Origin: Isoetes taiwanensis
Taxonomy: Eukaryota; Streptophyta; Lycopodiopsida; Isoetales; Isoetaceae
DNA length: 64,000 nucleotides
NCBI GenBank assembly: GCA_021234155.1
Contig: JAJEKV010000063.1
Span: 6,821,710-6,885,709, forward strand
Direction of reading: 5' to 3'
Positions within the stretch are counted from its first letter, which is position 1, and the number at the start of each line of letters is the position of its first letter. The notes beneath the pieces were generated by a model that was not told the origin of the DNA, did no database searches, and worked only from the letters and a program-made list of their open reading frames with translations. The translations under genes were made by a program, and so were the position numbers. Below are positions 10,840 through 21,444 of this stretch, piece after piece.

Positions 10840-10871
10840 GGGCCCGGCCGCCAGGCCGGGCCCTTTTCTAG
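10840..10871 (+). other. Helitron 3' terminus (hairpin plus CTAG)
   Basis: Stem 10840-10849 pairs with 10854-10863 (10 of 10 bp, all G/C, loop GCCA), followed by TTTTCTAG ending at 10871. This matches the established Helitron terminator: hairpin a few bases before CTRR, insertion before T. Confidence 0.85.
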
Positions 10872-10989
10872 TACATAATAATGTTATAGGGTGTTGTATC
10901 CAGCTCTAAATCGGACGAATCAGATTAATTCATGCCATGTGGCATCATCTTACCCTTCTACTTTCTTTAGGGGTTTTTTTTTACAATAG

Positions 10990-11450
10990 GAGCACGTCTG
11001 GGACCAGTCTGCACAACTATGGCAGCTATGGTGGTCTTGAATGCTCACAAATCTCAAATGGAGAAACATCATCTGATTTTCAATGCATCGCCATATCGCT
11101 CATGCTTCAGAGAAGAGGTAATACATGAAGTTTATAATGGGTTCGTCAGTGTTATAGCCTCCCCTGTTTTGGCCACCGGATTCTATCCTAGCATGCTTTA
11201 GCTTGAATGGCAGATCTAGAAGGTGCCAAAACCTAGCTAAGTTCGCCGATTTGAAGCTCAACAGAGGCAAGCCTATTATCAAGCTCTTCTTCAGCAGACC
11301 GGTTAAGCTTCCATTAGCTGTGGTTCTGGATTTCCCACTTACAGCAGGGCCAATAAGTTGAACTTTCTCTTGCGGCATTGCCATACTGCCATAGCCATGG
11401 CCGGAAAACATAGCTGGGCCATAGCTATTTCTTGATATTATATTCGACAT
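10990..11450. other. Unassigned exon-like sequence left of the Copia element
   Basis: On the plus strand a pyrimidine-rich acceptor (ttttttttacaatag) at about 10989 and a donor-like AGAG/GTAATA at 11118 frame an open stretch. On the minus strand a 116-codon frame (11450-11100) also reads plausibly. I cannot decide between them and recognise no domain. Confidence 0.2.
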
Positions 11451-11538
11451 TGTTCATTCCATTCTTGGGAGGTTTTAAACAGTCTGGACGTGGTGCCGTA
11501 GCCTTTGCTGTTATCTCGATCCTTATTGGAGCTTTATT
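11414..11538 (+). other. Possible membrane-protein exon interrupted by Copia
   Basis: The plus frame from 11414 to the Copia insertion point is open and ends in a hydrophobic run (AVAFAVISILIGAL). The frame stays open for about 15 codons on the far side of the insertion (from 16072) once one TTATT copy is counted. This would fit a host or captured transmembrane exon that the retrotransposon split. No family recognised; the open stretch is short enough to be chance. Confidence 0.2.
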
Positions 11539-11768
11539 TGTTGAAACAAGTGAATGATAGAGTAAACAATAAGCCAAGCTCTGTATTGCAAGAAGACGAT
11601 ACAACAGAGAAGAAGCGCACTAGATCAGTGCGTACTGGTCCTCTTTTATAGTCCCAAAAGGGATCAGCTAAAGATATCAACTGAATAACAGAATATCTAA
11701 ACAGTGGGGTTAAGATTTGATCATAAGAAGGTTACTGCATCATTATCTTGACAGGTCTACGTCCAACA
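11539..11768 (-). repeat. Copia 3' LTR
   Basis: This is the left LTR, which is 3' relative to the minus-strand genes. It is near-identical to the copy at 15837-16066. The polypurine tract GAGTGGGGG (read on the minus strand) directly abuts it at 11769-11777, as expected for plus-strand priming. Confidence 0.93.
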
Positions 11769-11785
11769 CCCCCACTCAAGATAAG
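11769..11785 (-). other. Copia polypurine tract
   Basis: On the minus strand the sequence next to the LTR reads ATCTTGAGTGGGGG followed by TGTTG. This is the common plant Copia PPT-LTR junction. Confidence 0.75.
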
Positions 11786-12314
11786 GGTGGATCAAATCGG
11801 AGCAGAAGTTAAACCAATAAACTGGAGAATCTGAGCCAATTTTGGTCGAGGGAGAGCTTTTGTCAGCATGTCGGCAGCCATGTGAGATAGGACAGTAAGA
11901 GAGAGTGATGAGGCCCTGCTGAACAATATCACGAACAAAGTGATATTTGATGTCAACATGTTTCATACGTTTGTGCAGAACGAGATTATGGGAAATGGCA
12001 ATAGCTCCCTGATTATCAACATAAAGTGGAAGGCCAGGAGCAAAAAGAATTTGAAGTTCCATAGCCAAGCGCTGAAGCCAAATAGCCTCGTTGGTGGTAT
12101 GAGCAATAGCACAGTATTCTGCTTCAGTAGTGGATTGGGCCACACCTTTGCTTAGAACTACTCCAGGAAATGGCACCAGCAGCAAGCATAAAAAGATAAC
12201 CAGGAGTGGACTTGCGGTCATGAATACTGCCTGCCCAGTCTGAATCACAGTAGCCAAGAATTTCGTGACCCCCACTAGCGGTATAGTGTATACCATGTGA
12301 ATGAGCACCTGCAA
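11780..12314 (-). pseudogene. Copia RNase H region, frame-broken
   Basis: The minus strand shows STTEAEYCAIAHTTNEAIWL and LYVDNQGAIAISHNLVLHKR, which carry Copia RNase H catalytic motifs (the E of TEAEY and the D of YVDNQ). HVDIKYHFVRD follows. The C-terminal ADIFTKALP-like motif is frame-shifted near 11880. The domain removes RNA from RNA-DNA hybrids during reverse transcription. Confidence 0.8.
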
Positions 12315-13287
12315 TATAGCGGATCAGATGTTTGAGGGATTGACAATGAGTAAGGCGGGGATCAGTAGTGAATTGACTCAGTTTACAAAGGGGAAAGGCA
12401 AGATCTGGGCGTGTGGATGTGGCAGCAAAATTGATAGTCCCAAGGAATTGACGATAATGATCTTTGTAAAATTGAAGAGAAGAAGTGACAGGTTCGTCAT
12501 CCGGTAACAAATGGAGGCCAGGATCTAATGGAGTATGAACAGGATTACAAGAGGCAAGACGGGAAGTAACGAGCAGATCCTTGAGATATTTGGATTGGTG
12601 AAGATCTAGAGATCCTTTCTGCTGATCATAATCAACTTGAAGACCAAGAAAATGGTGGATATGACCGAGATCTTTCATATGAAAGGCTTGTTGCAACTGT
12701 TGTTTGAGAGCAAGAAGCTTGGATTCATCAGCAGCTACAATGAGGAGATCATCAACATAACACAAGAGGATAATTAGACTGGGCTGATGGCAGAAATAAA
12801 GGCTCGGGTCAGAAGTGCTTTGAGTAAACTGTAACTCAAGAAGAGTGGAGTGCAGACGTTCATACCAAGTTCGAGAAGCCTGTTTGAGACCATATAGGGC
12901 TTTATGAAGAAGACAAACTGTGTCAGCAGCAGAACCTTGGACAAAACCTTCAGGCTGTTCCATGAAGACTTCCTCTTTGAGAATACCATTGAGAAAGGCA
13001 TTATTTACATCCATTTGATGGATGAAATAATGGTGGAGAGTAGCAAATGCCAGGACAGTGTGAATTGAGGCCATTTTGGCAACTGGAGCGTATGTCTCAT
13101 CATAGTCAACACCGGCGATTTGAGAGAATCCACGGGCTATCAATCGTGTCTTGAAACGATGAAGAGACCCATCAGGCTTGTATTTCAATTTGTAAACCCA
13201 TCTAGACCCAACAACATGATGATCTACAGGGCGAGGAACAAGACTCCAAGTATGAGCTTGATGAATAGATTGAATTTCTTCTGTCAT
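12124..13287 (-). CDS. Copia reverse transcriptase domain
   Basis: An open frame of 387 codons holds the RVT_2 hallmark series: GSRWVYKLKYKPDGS, RFKTRLIARGFSQ, DYDETYAPVAKMASI, HQMDVNNAFLNG, and the catalytic LLCYVDDLLIV with YVDD. The LTR-proximal part continues into RNase H in another frame. It copies element RNA into cDNA in cytoplasmic particles. The frame is intact across the whole RT. Confidence 0.92.
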   Translation of the reverse strand: MTEEIQSIHQAHTWSLVPRPVDHHVVGSRWVYKLKYKPDGSLHRFKTRLIARGFSQIAGVDYDETYAPVAKMASIHTVLAFATLHHYFIHQMDVNNAFLNGILKEEVFMEQPEGFVQGSAADTVCLLHKALYGLKQASRTWYERLHSTLLELQFTQSTSDPSLYFCHQPSLIILLCYVDDLLIVAADESKLLALKQQLQQAFHMKDLGHIHHFLGLQVDYDQQKGSLDLHQSKYLKDLLVTSRLASCNPVHTPLDPGLHLLPDDEPVTSSLQFYKDHYRQFLGTINFAATSTRPDLAFPLCKLSQFTTDPRLTHCQSLKHLIRYIAGAHSHGIHYTASGGHEILGYCDSDWAGSIHDRKSTPGYLFMLAAGAISWSSSKQRCGPIHY

Positions 13288-13356
13288 AGCAGCAACCCAT
13301 TGTGTGTGATGGGGACTGTTGGTGGTAGCAGAGTATGAAGACGGTTCATGAGGAAG

Positions 13357-14376
13357 CTAAGAGAGGGCAAAACTATAGTCTTGATGCCAAAGAGGAAGAC
13401 GGCGAAGTCGTTGAGGACGATCAGAAGGAGGCAGGGAAGGAAGGGGTGGAGGAGTCGGACTAGAAGGCGCAGATAAGGTATCTGGTGAGAGTGCAGAAGG
13501 TGGTGAGGAAGGCACAGATGGCGGCAGAGCAGGAGCAGAATCAGAGAGAGCAGGAGCAGAATCTGATAGAGAAGGAAGCGGATCTTCAACCAGAGTGAAA
13601 GAACATGGATTTTCAGGAGAAATATGGCAGGACTCAAACTCATTAAAGCTAACATGAGAACTGATAATCAGAGTTTTGGTAGCAAGATCCAATAAACGAT
13701 AAGCCTTGCGATTTGTGCAGTATCCCAAGAACATACATTCTTTGACAGTGGCAGCAAATTTGGATCTGTGACCATGAGGAATATGAGCGAAGGCACGGCA
13801 TCCAAAGACTCGAAGATGAGAGAAAGCAACAGATTTGCCCGTCCAGACTTCTTCAGGGAGACGACCTGCAAGAGCACTGTAAGGTGTGCGATTGCTGAGA
13901 TAAACAGCAGTAGCCACTGCTTCAGCCCAATAAGTGGCTGGAACGTGCATAGCAAGAAGCAAGGTGCGAGCCATCTCAATGATGGTGCGATTGGCACGCT
14001 CAGCACGACCATTTTGTTCTGGAATGGAAGGAGCAATTAGCTGGTGCTGAATACCATGGGAGGCACAGAAGGAGTTGAACATATTGGAACAAAATTCTCC
14101 GCCACCATCAGTTCGAATAGTAATAATGTGATCTTGTGTTGCACGTTCAATTTCCCGATGAAAAAGGAGAAAGAAGTCATATGCTTGACTTTTTGCCTGA
14201 AGAAAATAAACAAAGATCTTTCTGCTGAAGTCATCCAAGATGAGAAAAAAATATCGTGCTTTGCTGACAGAAGGAGGGCTGATGGGGCCACAGAGATCAA
14301 GATGGAGAAGCTCTAGACGATGGTGGGAAATGGAAGAGGATGACGGGAAATGAGCTCTAGTAGTCTTGCCTTGCAT
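13357..14376 (-). CDS. Copia integrase core
   Basis: The frame starts at the end of the pre-integrase zinc motif (CNACMQGKTTR; the LWHYRLGH part lies just upstream in the same strand). It contains the DDE core: LDLCGPIS, TIRTDGGGEF and the IPEQNGRAERANRTI helix with the catalytic E. A Pro/Ser-rich tail follows. It inserts element DNA into the genome. The reading frame is intact here but separate from the RT frame. Confidence 0.9.
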   Translation of the reverse strand: MQGKTTRAHFPSSSSISHHRLELLHLDLCGPISPPSVSKARYFFLILDDFSRKIFVYFLQAKSQAYDFFLLFHREIERATQDHIITIRTDGGGEFCSNMFNSFCASHGIQHQLIAPSIPEQNGRAERANRTIIEMARTLLLAMHVPATYWAEAVATAVYLSNRTPYSALAGRLPEEVWTGKSVAFSHLRVFGCRAFAHIPHGHRSKFAATVKECMFLGYCTNRKAYRLLDLATKTLIISSHVSFNEFESCHISPENPCSFTLVEDPLPSLSDSAPALSDSAPALPPSVPSSPPSALSPDTLSAPSSPTPPPLPSLPPSDRPQRLRRLPLWHQDYSFALS

Positions 14377-14546
14377 GCAAGCATTACATGGAGTAAAGAC
14401 AGTGGCAGGCTGGCGAAGGTGATGGTGAGTGATCAGATGATGAAGACGATGTGGAGAAATATGGCCAAGACGATAATGCCAAAGATTCTGAGGAGTGGGT
14501 AGTGAAATAGTAAGATGTGCATATTCGGCAGGGAGAGTACCATCTG

Positions 14547-15723
14547 CTATGCGATAAAGATTGCCAAAACGAACACCAAGGAGAAGAACTTTATCATAAG
14601 AATTAAGAATTCACAGACGTTGGCATTGAAAGAAATCCAGAGGCCTGCATCAGTCAGCTTGCTCACAGAAATAAGATTCTTTTGCAAATCTGGTACATGT
14701 AATACATCTCGAACCATTTTGACATTGCCATTTGAAAGTGGAACAGAAACAGTGCCTTGAGCAATGGCATAACACCTGCTATGATCTCCCATGTGTACTG
14801 GACGGGGAGAAGACAGAATATTATAAGTCACAAAGAATTGTCGATATGGAGACATGTGACTTGTTGCACCAGAGTCGAGATACCAAGAAGGATCAGGAAG
14901 ATCATGATCAGCATTGACAGAATAAAGGAAATCTTGAACTATATTGCTCTGTTCTTCTGATACAGTTCGATCTGGTCGATCAGAGCTAGTCTCGGTGGAA
15001 TTTGAAGGAACTGGAGCTGGGGCATGACAATCCCTAGCAAGATGTCCCCCTTTTTTACATCGATAGCATGTTGGTCGCCTCTTGTCAGAACGAGGCTTAG
15101 AGATTTTCTTGGCAGAATTCTTGTTATCTGCAACCATGACAACCTCAGATGTTAAAACCCCATTGTGTTGTTGACGGAGAGCCTCAACACGAATTCGATC
15201 CATGGCAGAATCGAAGGTATAATCAGAAAGACGTCCTTCAAGGTTGATAATCAAGCTCTCAAAAGATTTGGGCAGACTATTGAGGAGCAGAGATACTTTT
15301 TCATCTTCTGTAACATCTACACCATCAGGCAGATGGAGATCATACAACTTCTTCCGCAGCACGATGTGCAGCATTGGGACATCCATAATGATTCAACAGC
15401 CGTTTCCACATCTCTCGAGCAGTGGTTGCCTCCTTCACAACTCGTGCAGGGGCATCTTCAAGAAGGGTACAGATCAGGATACGAGCCTTCCGATCTTTCT
15501 CATCAAAGTCGGAGATGGGAGCATTCACAATGACCTCAGTGGTCAAAACGGTTTCAGAACTCGCCGTGGGCGAGGATACATTGGGATTCACAACATCTCA
15601 CAAGTTTTTGTCCTCCAGAATCATCTGGAGGCGCCACTTGAACATTTGAAAATTCTTGCCTCCAAATCGAGGAAGAAGGCGCCAGTCAGCAGCAGTCAGA
15701 ACTCCAGCGTTGGCAGAATCCAT
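14547..15723 (-). pseudogene. Copia gag and protease, frame-broken
   Basis: The ATG near 15723 opens a Copia gag (MDSANAGVLTAADWRLL, with FKWRLQMIL). A TGA at about 15615 and a frame change near 15380 break it. A zinc knuckle CYRCKKGGHLARDC and the aspartic protease motif WYLDSGATSHMS follow in the second frame. The 5' leader between gag and the LTR is short, about 110 bp. Confidence 0.85.
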
Positions 15724-15836
15724 GGCCAAGAAAATTGATGGAAGGGCGAGATTGACGGAAGGGCGAGACTGATGAGCGGTGTCTTAGGCGGATGATCAGG
15801 CGGATGATCAGATTCTAGGCAAGTGGGCCCATAACC

Positions 15837-16066
15837 TGTTGAAACAAGTGAATGATAGAGTAAATAACAAGCCAAGCTCTGTATTGCAAGAAGACGATAC
15901 AACAGAGAAGAGGCGCACTAGATCAGTGCGTACTGGTCCTCTTTTATAGTCCCCAAAGGGATCAGCTAAAGATAGCAACTGAATAACAGAATATCTAAAC
16001 AGTGGAGTTAAGATTTGATCATAAGAAGGTTACTGCATCATTATCTTGACATGTCCACGTCCAACA
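15837..16066 (-). repeat. Copia 5' LTR
   Basis: This is the right LTR, 5' relative to the minus-strand genes. On the minus strand the LTR is followed immediately by GGTTATGGGCCCAC, in the position of the tRNA primer-binding site. The tRNA is not the usual initiator-Met match, and I do not assign it. Confidence 0.92.
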
Positions 16067-16181
16067 TTATTGTCATCAGGTTTTAACCTATTGCATTCTC
16101 AGCATTGTTTTACATCAGTTAATTTATTTGGGCCTTAATACAATTTGATATAGGATGTTCCAAGAATTGCTTACAGTGGCT

Positions 16182-18110
16182 ATTTTTTTTTTTTTTTTTT
16201 GAGAGAGAGAATGAAGTTTTTTCCATTAATTATAGAAGAAAACTACAATAAAGTTCATTGTCAATGTGCGAACATGACAATAGAACTGTAGGTAACAGCA
16301 GTAATTACAACAATTATAAAATAGATGTAGATTGAGGATCCACAAAGAGTCTGCTGGAACAACAGAAAGTGAAATAGTGATATGAAGGTATAACATGATA
16401 AAACCTGCCAAAAGACCTGCAATATACCTGCTGATAGCTGAGATCCAGTGGATTTCAATCATAGACAGGTTACTTAGATAGTAAATTATGGAGCCAAAAG
16501 GTAGACAAAAGGAAAAGGGTAGAAGATAGGATTGGGAAGGCTAAGTTAAAAATGGTATATGTCAAGATAATTGAAATGAGCTGGGTAATCTGGCTGGATG
16601 ATGAGGATTCGATTGTTCCCCCAGTTAAGTTCCTGAATCAGAGTATCAGAGTTAATAGTGGCCCTCAGAAGAATAAGAGAACCATAAGCATCTGCCATTC
16701 CTCTATGATAGTAGTAGCATCCCCTGTAGAAATCAAACTGCTGCTCTGTCATGTTGCTGCCAAATCTTTCTAAAAACCACCATAACTCATGCATAAGGTA
16801 AGTGCCTCTGCAGAATTCGATGGTCCAGTCAAGCTCTCTATCAGGAATATCAAGGATGTCCACATCAGTTCTGCCCCTAACTAGACCTGTCCAAAGACCT
16901 TCTGTGTATTCGATATCATTGTCCATCAGCTGTTCAACATAAATCTGATATTCATGTTCTAGATCCCTCCTGAGATTGATCATGTAATCTGATAGATAAA
17001 ATGTCACTGTTAGCAAATTCATCAAGACAATGTAATCTAAACAAGTTAAAGTGACCATTGAAGACTCCCAAATTATTCCATCTCTCCTCGAAGTGTGTTT
17101 CCCTTTTGTTACAAGTGGCTGACAGCTCTAGATCATAAATAAAATGCAGTTTAATCCAGGTACATGAAACTGAATGCTTGCCATGTAAACATCTATTCCT
17201 ATGTTTCCAAATGTTCCATAATGCTGTAAAATTTAAAGAGTTAATAAAAGCATCATCATTTAGAAGGAAATTTAGAAGGCAATTGGGCTTGGGAATTGCA
17301 AAATGCTGTTGAAACTAGTGCCAAAAGGAATTTAATTTGGGACATAAGAAAATATGATTCATATCTTCAATTCCATTACATTGCAAGGGACAATGAGAAT
17401 CAATAGAAGCAGCATTTCTAGACTGATGTCTGGCAAGAGATTGAAGATTTGGAACACTACCATTTGCAATAAGCCAAATAAAGTATTTGACCTTATAAGG
17501 ATTTCCAAACACTTTGAAACAATTTATGCTCGATATCAATGGAGATATTCCAGAAATTTTTAGCTTTGGAAGCTGAATCAGATTTACTCAGAAAGTTGTA
17601 TATCAGGGAAACTTTGTATGTATGTTTGTTGTTCAAGGTCCAATCATGAAAGGAAATGGAATTAGATTCTAAATTCAGACCATTAATTTTCTGAAAGATA
17701 TGCTTGAATAGTTTCCTATCAGAAATGGTTCCCCTAATTTTCTGCTTAAAGGCAGTCCAAGTGATCCATCTGTTGTTGACTCTCAGATCCCCTAAGGTGA
17801 GGAAATTGAATTCATCCATTTTTTGTACTGGGATGAATTATAGCTAGAGGAGATGACATATCATTGGATAAAGCAGGATTCCAGAAAATGGAAGATCTAA
17901 GATGGCAAGCTTGAAGGTCAACATGTTTGAAGGCTCTATGAGATAGGTTCCAGGCTAGAATAATGTTTCTCATCAGAGGAGATGAGTTGCTATTTGCTAT
18001 TTGCTTAAAAGTGCATTTTAGGGCTGCTATAACACATGGTGGTTTTGGAGAATGGCAGGAACATTTCCAGTGCCATTCTTGGAAATCTATTCTTGCTGAA
18101 AATCAGGATA
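16182..18110 (-). pseudogene. 3' part of a plant LINE (non-LTR retrotransposon)
   Basis: The minus strand ends in a 20-base poly(A), seen as poly(T) at 16182-16201. Upstream are C-terminal LINE features: NIILAWNLSHRAF near 17930, a zf-RVT-type segment (VKYFIWLIANGSVPNLQSLA, then C..C..IEDMNHIFLC) at 17315-17480, and IWKHRNRCLHGK near 17200. A further open stretch of 170 codons (17058-16546) continues the protein but matches nothing I can name. Frameshifts near 17495 and 17080 show decay. The RT core is missing, so this is a 5'-truncated copy. Confidence 0.75.
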
Positions 18111-18339
18111 GGGACGTTGTTAATAGTTTCTGTACCAATGATGCTCTGAATAAATAAAAAAAGAAGAGAATTTATTAAGAGCAGATTACAAGCTTAATTT
18201 GGCAAGATCTATCTTTTCTCCAATGCATTTTGTTTTTGAAGCTGTAGTTTGAAATTTTTGCCACGCTAGATCTGGCTATGGAGTTCCACAGGTTTTATAT
18301 CATCTGATTCTGAAAAGCACGAGAGATTTAGGCGTGGAA

Positions 18340-19325
18340 ACCAAAAGCTTACAAGACTTGAAAATGGAGACGGCAAAGCATTTGCACGAAATCTGGTTGT
18401 TGTTCCATGAAGTAAACATTTGAAGCACTAGGTATGATCAATTAATCTGTGTTCATTTGTCATTTATGTACAACTGATTTCATGGTTTAGTCTTACCATA
18501 ATTGCATCCATCAAATGTAAATCATAAAGTTATCATACAACAACAACTCAGATTCACATGCTGGCAGGAGAGATGCTATGCATATTATATTATCTGTACG
18601 TTGTTTGTATCATGCTTTATAGTGTTGAACTATATCTGGTTACACAATATAATATCTGACCATTATAAATGTACATAATGTACCATGGACTATATCTGTA
18701 CACTATATAATGTATGATATAGATATAGGTATGACTATTTAATGTGTTTTACAAAACCAATAAAGACTGAAACTTTGTTACAATGCCATGGCCCTAGCAT
18801 TGGTGTGGAAGCAACGCAAAGTTTGGAGATGTAAGACATATTCTGACTTTGACTCTGCAATGCATTTTATCAAAAGAATGAGACCAGAATGTATCCTCAT
18901 ATTCCTATACAACTGCCATGTCATGTGTATAAAAAAGGAATGAAGAAGCCACAGGTTTGTTCATTATAAAATATGCCATGAGTTTTATTGTCAATATTTT
19001 ATAATGAGTTTTGCATATGCTTATGTGCAATAGAAATTTCTGAATGTCAACATTAATGCTTACACATATTTATACGTAGAATTCCAAGGGTGTCAATTTG
19101 TTTTCCAAATAAGTGGATTGAAGCTATCGAATCCCATTGCCGAACTAAGCATGAAATATGCTAGAAGCGAGGAACATTTTCAATGAATTGAGCCTACAAG
19201 ACTTGAAAATGGAGCACTTGCATCAATTAATTTGTGTTTGGTTGCCTTTGTGCAAAATTGATTTTTATGCTCCAATCTTACTGAAATTGCATCTATCAAA
19301 TATGAATCAGAAAGTATCATGAAAA
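18340..19325. repeat. Degenerate direct repeat in AT-rich DNA
   Basis: About 18345-18545 and 19190-19325 share CTACAAGACTTGAAAATGGA, then a common order of ATCAATTAAT-TGTGTT, TTGATTT and ATCAAAT-T-AATCA-AAAG-TATCAT. The stretch 18110-19710 has no gene I can support and probably belongs to one or more decayed elements. Confidence 0.45.
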
Positions 19326-19679
19326 AGCAAGTTCTATAGATATAAAACCTAAATTGCAAATCAATCACACAATCGTTATATTAGAAAATGCTCACATCAT
19401 TCCTAAAGTTCACATAGGCGTATCTATATTTGTTGCCCAAACATTGCCTAGCAACGTTGGGCATGGTTTCTTCTAAGCTATATCGATATCGAATGTAAGA
19501 TCCAAGTATCGAATACTAGGCAAATCGAACAGAGTTATGCATATTTAAAAAATAACCTATAATATCACAGAATAACTCACTTTACATATGCATACAACAA
19601 TTACAAAAATAAGAACTATAAAGCGAGCATATTTTGGGCATGATTTTACGCATTGCGACCCAAAACATTGAAGACTCTC

Positions 19680-19714
19680 AACTTATGCCCAGCAACGATG
19701 GGCACCATTACTAG
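19680..19714 (+). mobile_element. 3' end of a third Helitron of the same family
   Basis: TGCCCAGCAACGATGGGCA-type hairpin, then CCATTACTAG ending at 19714, followed by T. The 3' end matches those at 21090, 21445 and 25205. The body must lie to the left (within 18.1-19.7 kb), but I could not place its A/TC start. Its end lies only 7 bp before the start of the next Helitron. Confidence 0.65.
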
Positions 19715-19721
19715 TAACTTA

Positions 19722-21090
19722 TCTTATATTATAATGTTATACCGTAAGTGCGTAGTGCATCGAGCCCTAATTTGAATGGCCGAGATCATCTGGATGCATT
19801 CGAAGGCCTAGATTTATTGCACGACTTACCAACACTGTGATTGGTCATGCGTCGATCTCTTAAGGGGAAAGGGTAAATGAAAAGGGGGAAAAGGAAAAGG
19901 GAAGTGGAAAGAGAGAATGTGAAGGGCAAAAAGGCATGGGAAAAAGGGAAAAGGGTAAAAGGAAAAGAGGAAAAGAGAAAAAGGAAAAAGGGAAAAGAAA
20001 AGGGGTGAAAGGAAAAAGGCATGGGAAAAGGGTAAAAGGAAAAGGGAAAAAAGAAAAAAGGGAAAAAGAAAAGGGGCAAGAGAGAAAGGGTGGGGAAAAG
20101 AGGAAAATGGGTATAGAAAATAAGAGAATAAAACAAATGTGCAAAAGGCATGGAAAAAGGGAAAAGGAAAAGGAAAGGAAGGGAAAAAGTGCACAGGAAA
20201 AGGATCGGCAAAGGAGGAAAACGGAAAGAAAAAAATCCATCAAGAAAAGGAAATGGGAAAAAAGGGAAAGGGAAAGGGAAGCAGGGGAGTGATAGAGGGG
20301 AGGGAAAGGGAAAAAGGACATGAGGAAAGGAAAAGGAAGGGTTGAAAGAAGGGAAAATTGCACGGGAAGAGGGAAAGGGTGGGAAAAGGAGGAAAAGGAA
20401 GCACGGGAAAAATAGAAAGAAGAAAAGGGTGGGAAAAAGGGCATGGGAAAAGGGAAATAGAAAAGAAAAAAGAATGGAAAAGGGGAAGAGAGAGAGGCAC
20501 GGGAAAAAGGAAATGAGGAAAATGGAAAAGGGGAAGAGAAAAAGGGAACATGGAAAAGGGAAAGAGGGAAAGGGTGAGGAGATGGAAAAAAGGAAGGTAA
20601 AAAGGGCATGGAAAACGGGAGGAAGAAAAGAAAAATGGAAGGGAAAAGGCACACAAAAAAGGGAGGAAAAGAGTGGGAAAAGGAGGAAAAGAGAAGGGAA
20701 AATAGGCATGGAAAAGGGCGAAAGAGTAAAAGGTTGAGAAAAAGGGAAGACATGGAAAAAAGGGTGGGGAAAAGAGAAGGCATAAAAAAAGAGAAAGGGG
20801 AAGGGAAAAGGGCAAAGCAAAAAGAGAAGAGGGAAAAGGTGGAGAAAGGAGCAAAAGGGAAGGGAAAAAAATTATCGGGAACAGGGAAGGGGGAAGGAAA
20901 GGGATGGGAAAACAAGGAAACATGTGAGAGACAAGAAAGGAAAAGAAAAGAAAAAGTAGAGAAAATAAGAAAAAATGAAATGCGGGATAGAGCAAAAGGG
21001 AAAGGGAAAGGGATATGGCTTTTCTCACTGCATCCCAAAGCATTTACAGGCTCTCAACTTATGCCCAGCAACGCTGGGCACCATTACTAG
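19722..21090 (+). mobile_element. Non-autonomous Helitron A with polypurine body
   Basis: The 5' end is A/TCTTATATTATAATGTTATA at 19722. The 3' end is an 8-bp stem TGCCCAGC / GCTGGGCA with loop AAC (21062-21080), then CCATTACTAG at 21090 and the host T. Both ends fit Helitron rules (A/TC start, CTRR/T end, no target duplication). Between short unique ends lies more than 1.1 kb of purine tract. It has no coding capacity and would depend on a RepHel such as the one at 7394. Confidence 0.85.
19862..21012 (+). repeat. Polypurine minisatellite tract (GGGAAAA-type)
   Basis: About 1.15 kb of almost uninterrupted purines on the plus strand, built of GGGAAAAGG, GGAAAAGG and GAAAGGG words with scattered ATG-rich GGCATGG interruptions (the word recurs at roughly 60-90 bp). 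Long Phe/Pro/Ser or Lys/Gly/Glu reading frames over it are compositional artefacts. Confidence 0.9.
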
Positions 21091-21444
21091 TGATTTGTTA
21101 AGGTTATTCTTGGTATTCGTATTGGAATACCGTATTTGCTGATGGTGGCACTGCGAATTCGAGACGCGAGAATGTAGGGTTTGATTTTGTTCATTTCTGT
21201 GGGAGGAACGAGCGATGCGTCACATGGCGATGTTGCACTTGGCTTTCTATTCTAGACTGTGTAGATGTCGGATGAAGACGATGGTGGCTTCGAGGCTTCG
21301 AAGGAAATGGCTATGGCAGATTTTGGGCTGCCGAAAATGAGGCCAAGAGGGCCAGCCTAAGCCAGCCAGCCTAAGCCAGCCTTTGCAGGGCCGTAGCACA
21401 AGGTAGGGCCATAGCACAAGCTTGTGTCTGGGATTCTTGCATCA
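21091..21444. other. Spacer between the two Helitrons
   Basis: Non-repetitive DNA except for a 13-15 bp tandem word (CCAGCCTAAG) at about 21352-21384 and a repeat of GGCC(G/A)TAGCACAAG at 21391-21420. No gene seen. Confidence 0.4.

Larger units (their letters stand above)
7394..10871 (+). mobile_element. Helitron, 5' end not located
   Basis: The RepHel ORF is followed at 10840-10871 by a Helitron-type 3' terminus: a perfect 10-bp stem (GGGCCCGGCC, loop GCCA), four T, then CTAG, with the host T at 10872. I could not find a convincing A/TC 5' end, so the left limit given is just the ORF start. The element may extend left and include the divergent FCP1-like gene. Confidence 0.75.
11539..16066 (-). 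mobile_element. Complete Ty1/Copia LTR retrotransposon, TTATT target duplication
   Basis: Two 230-bp LTRs (11539-11768 and 15837-16066) begin TGTTGAAACAAG and end GTCCAACA. They are flanked by the 5-bp duplication TTATT at 11534-11538 and 16067-16071. Minus-strand order is gag, protease, integrase, reverse transcriptase, RNase H, which is Copia order. The internal region is 4.07 kb. The LTRs differ at only a handful of positions, so insertion was fairly recent, yet the coding region has several frame breaks. Confidence 0.95.

Noticed and set aside
19786-21043. Long Phe/Pro/Ser-rich frames (up to 392 codons) and Lys/Gly/Glu-rich frames
   Set aside because: They lie wholly in the polypurine tract of a Helitron. 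Stop codons are rare there by composition, and several overlapping frames are open at once.
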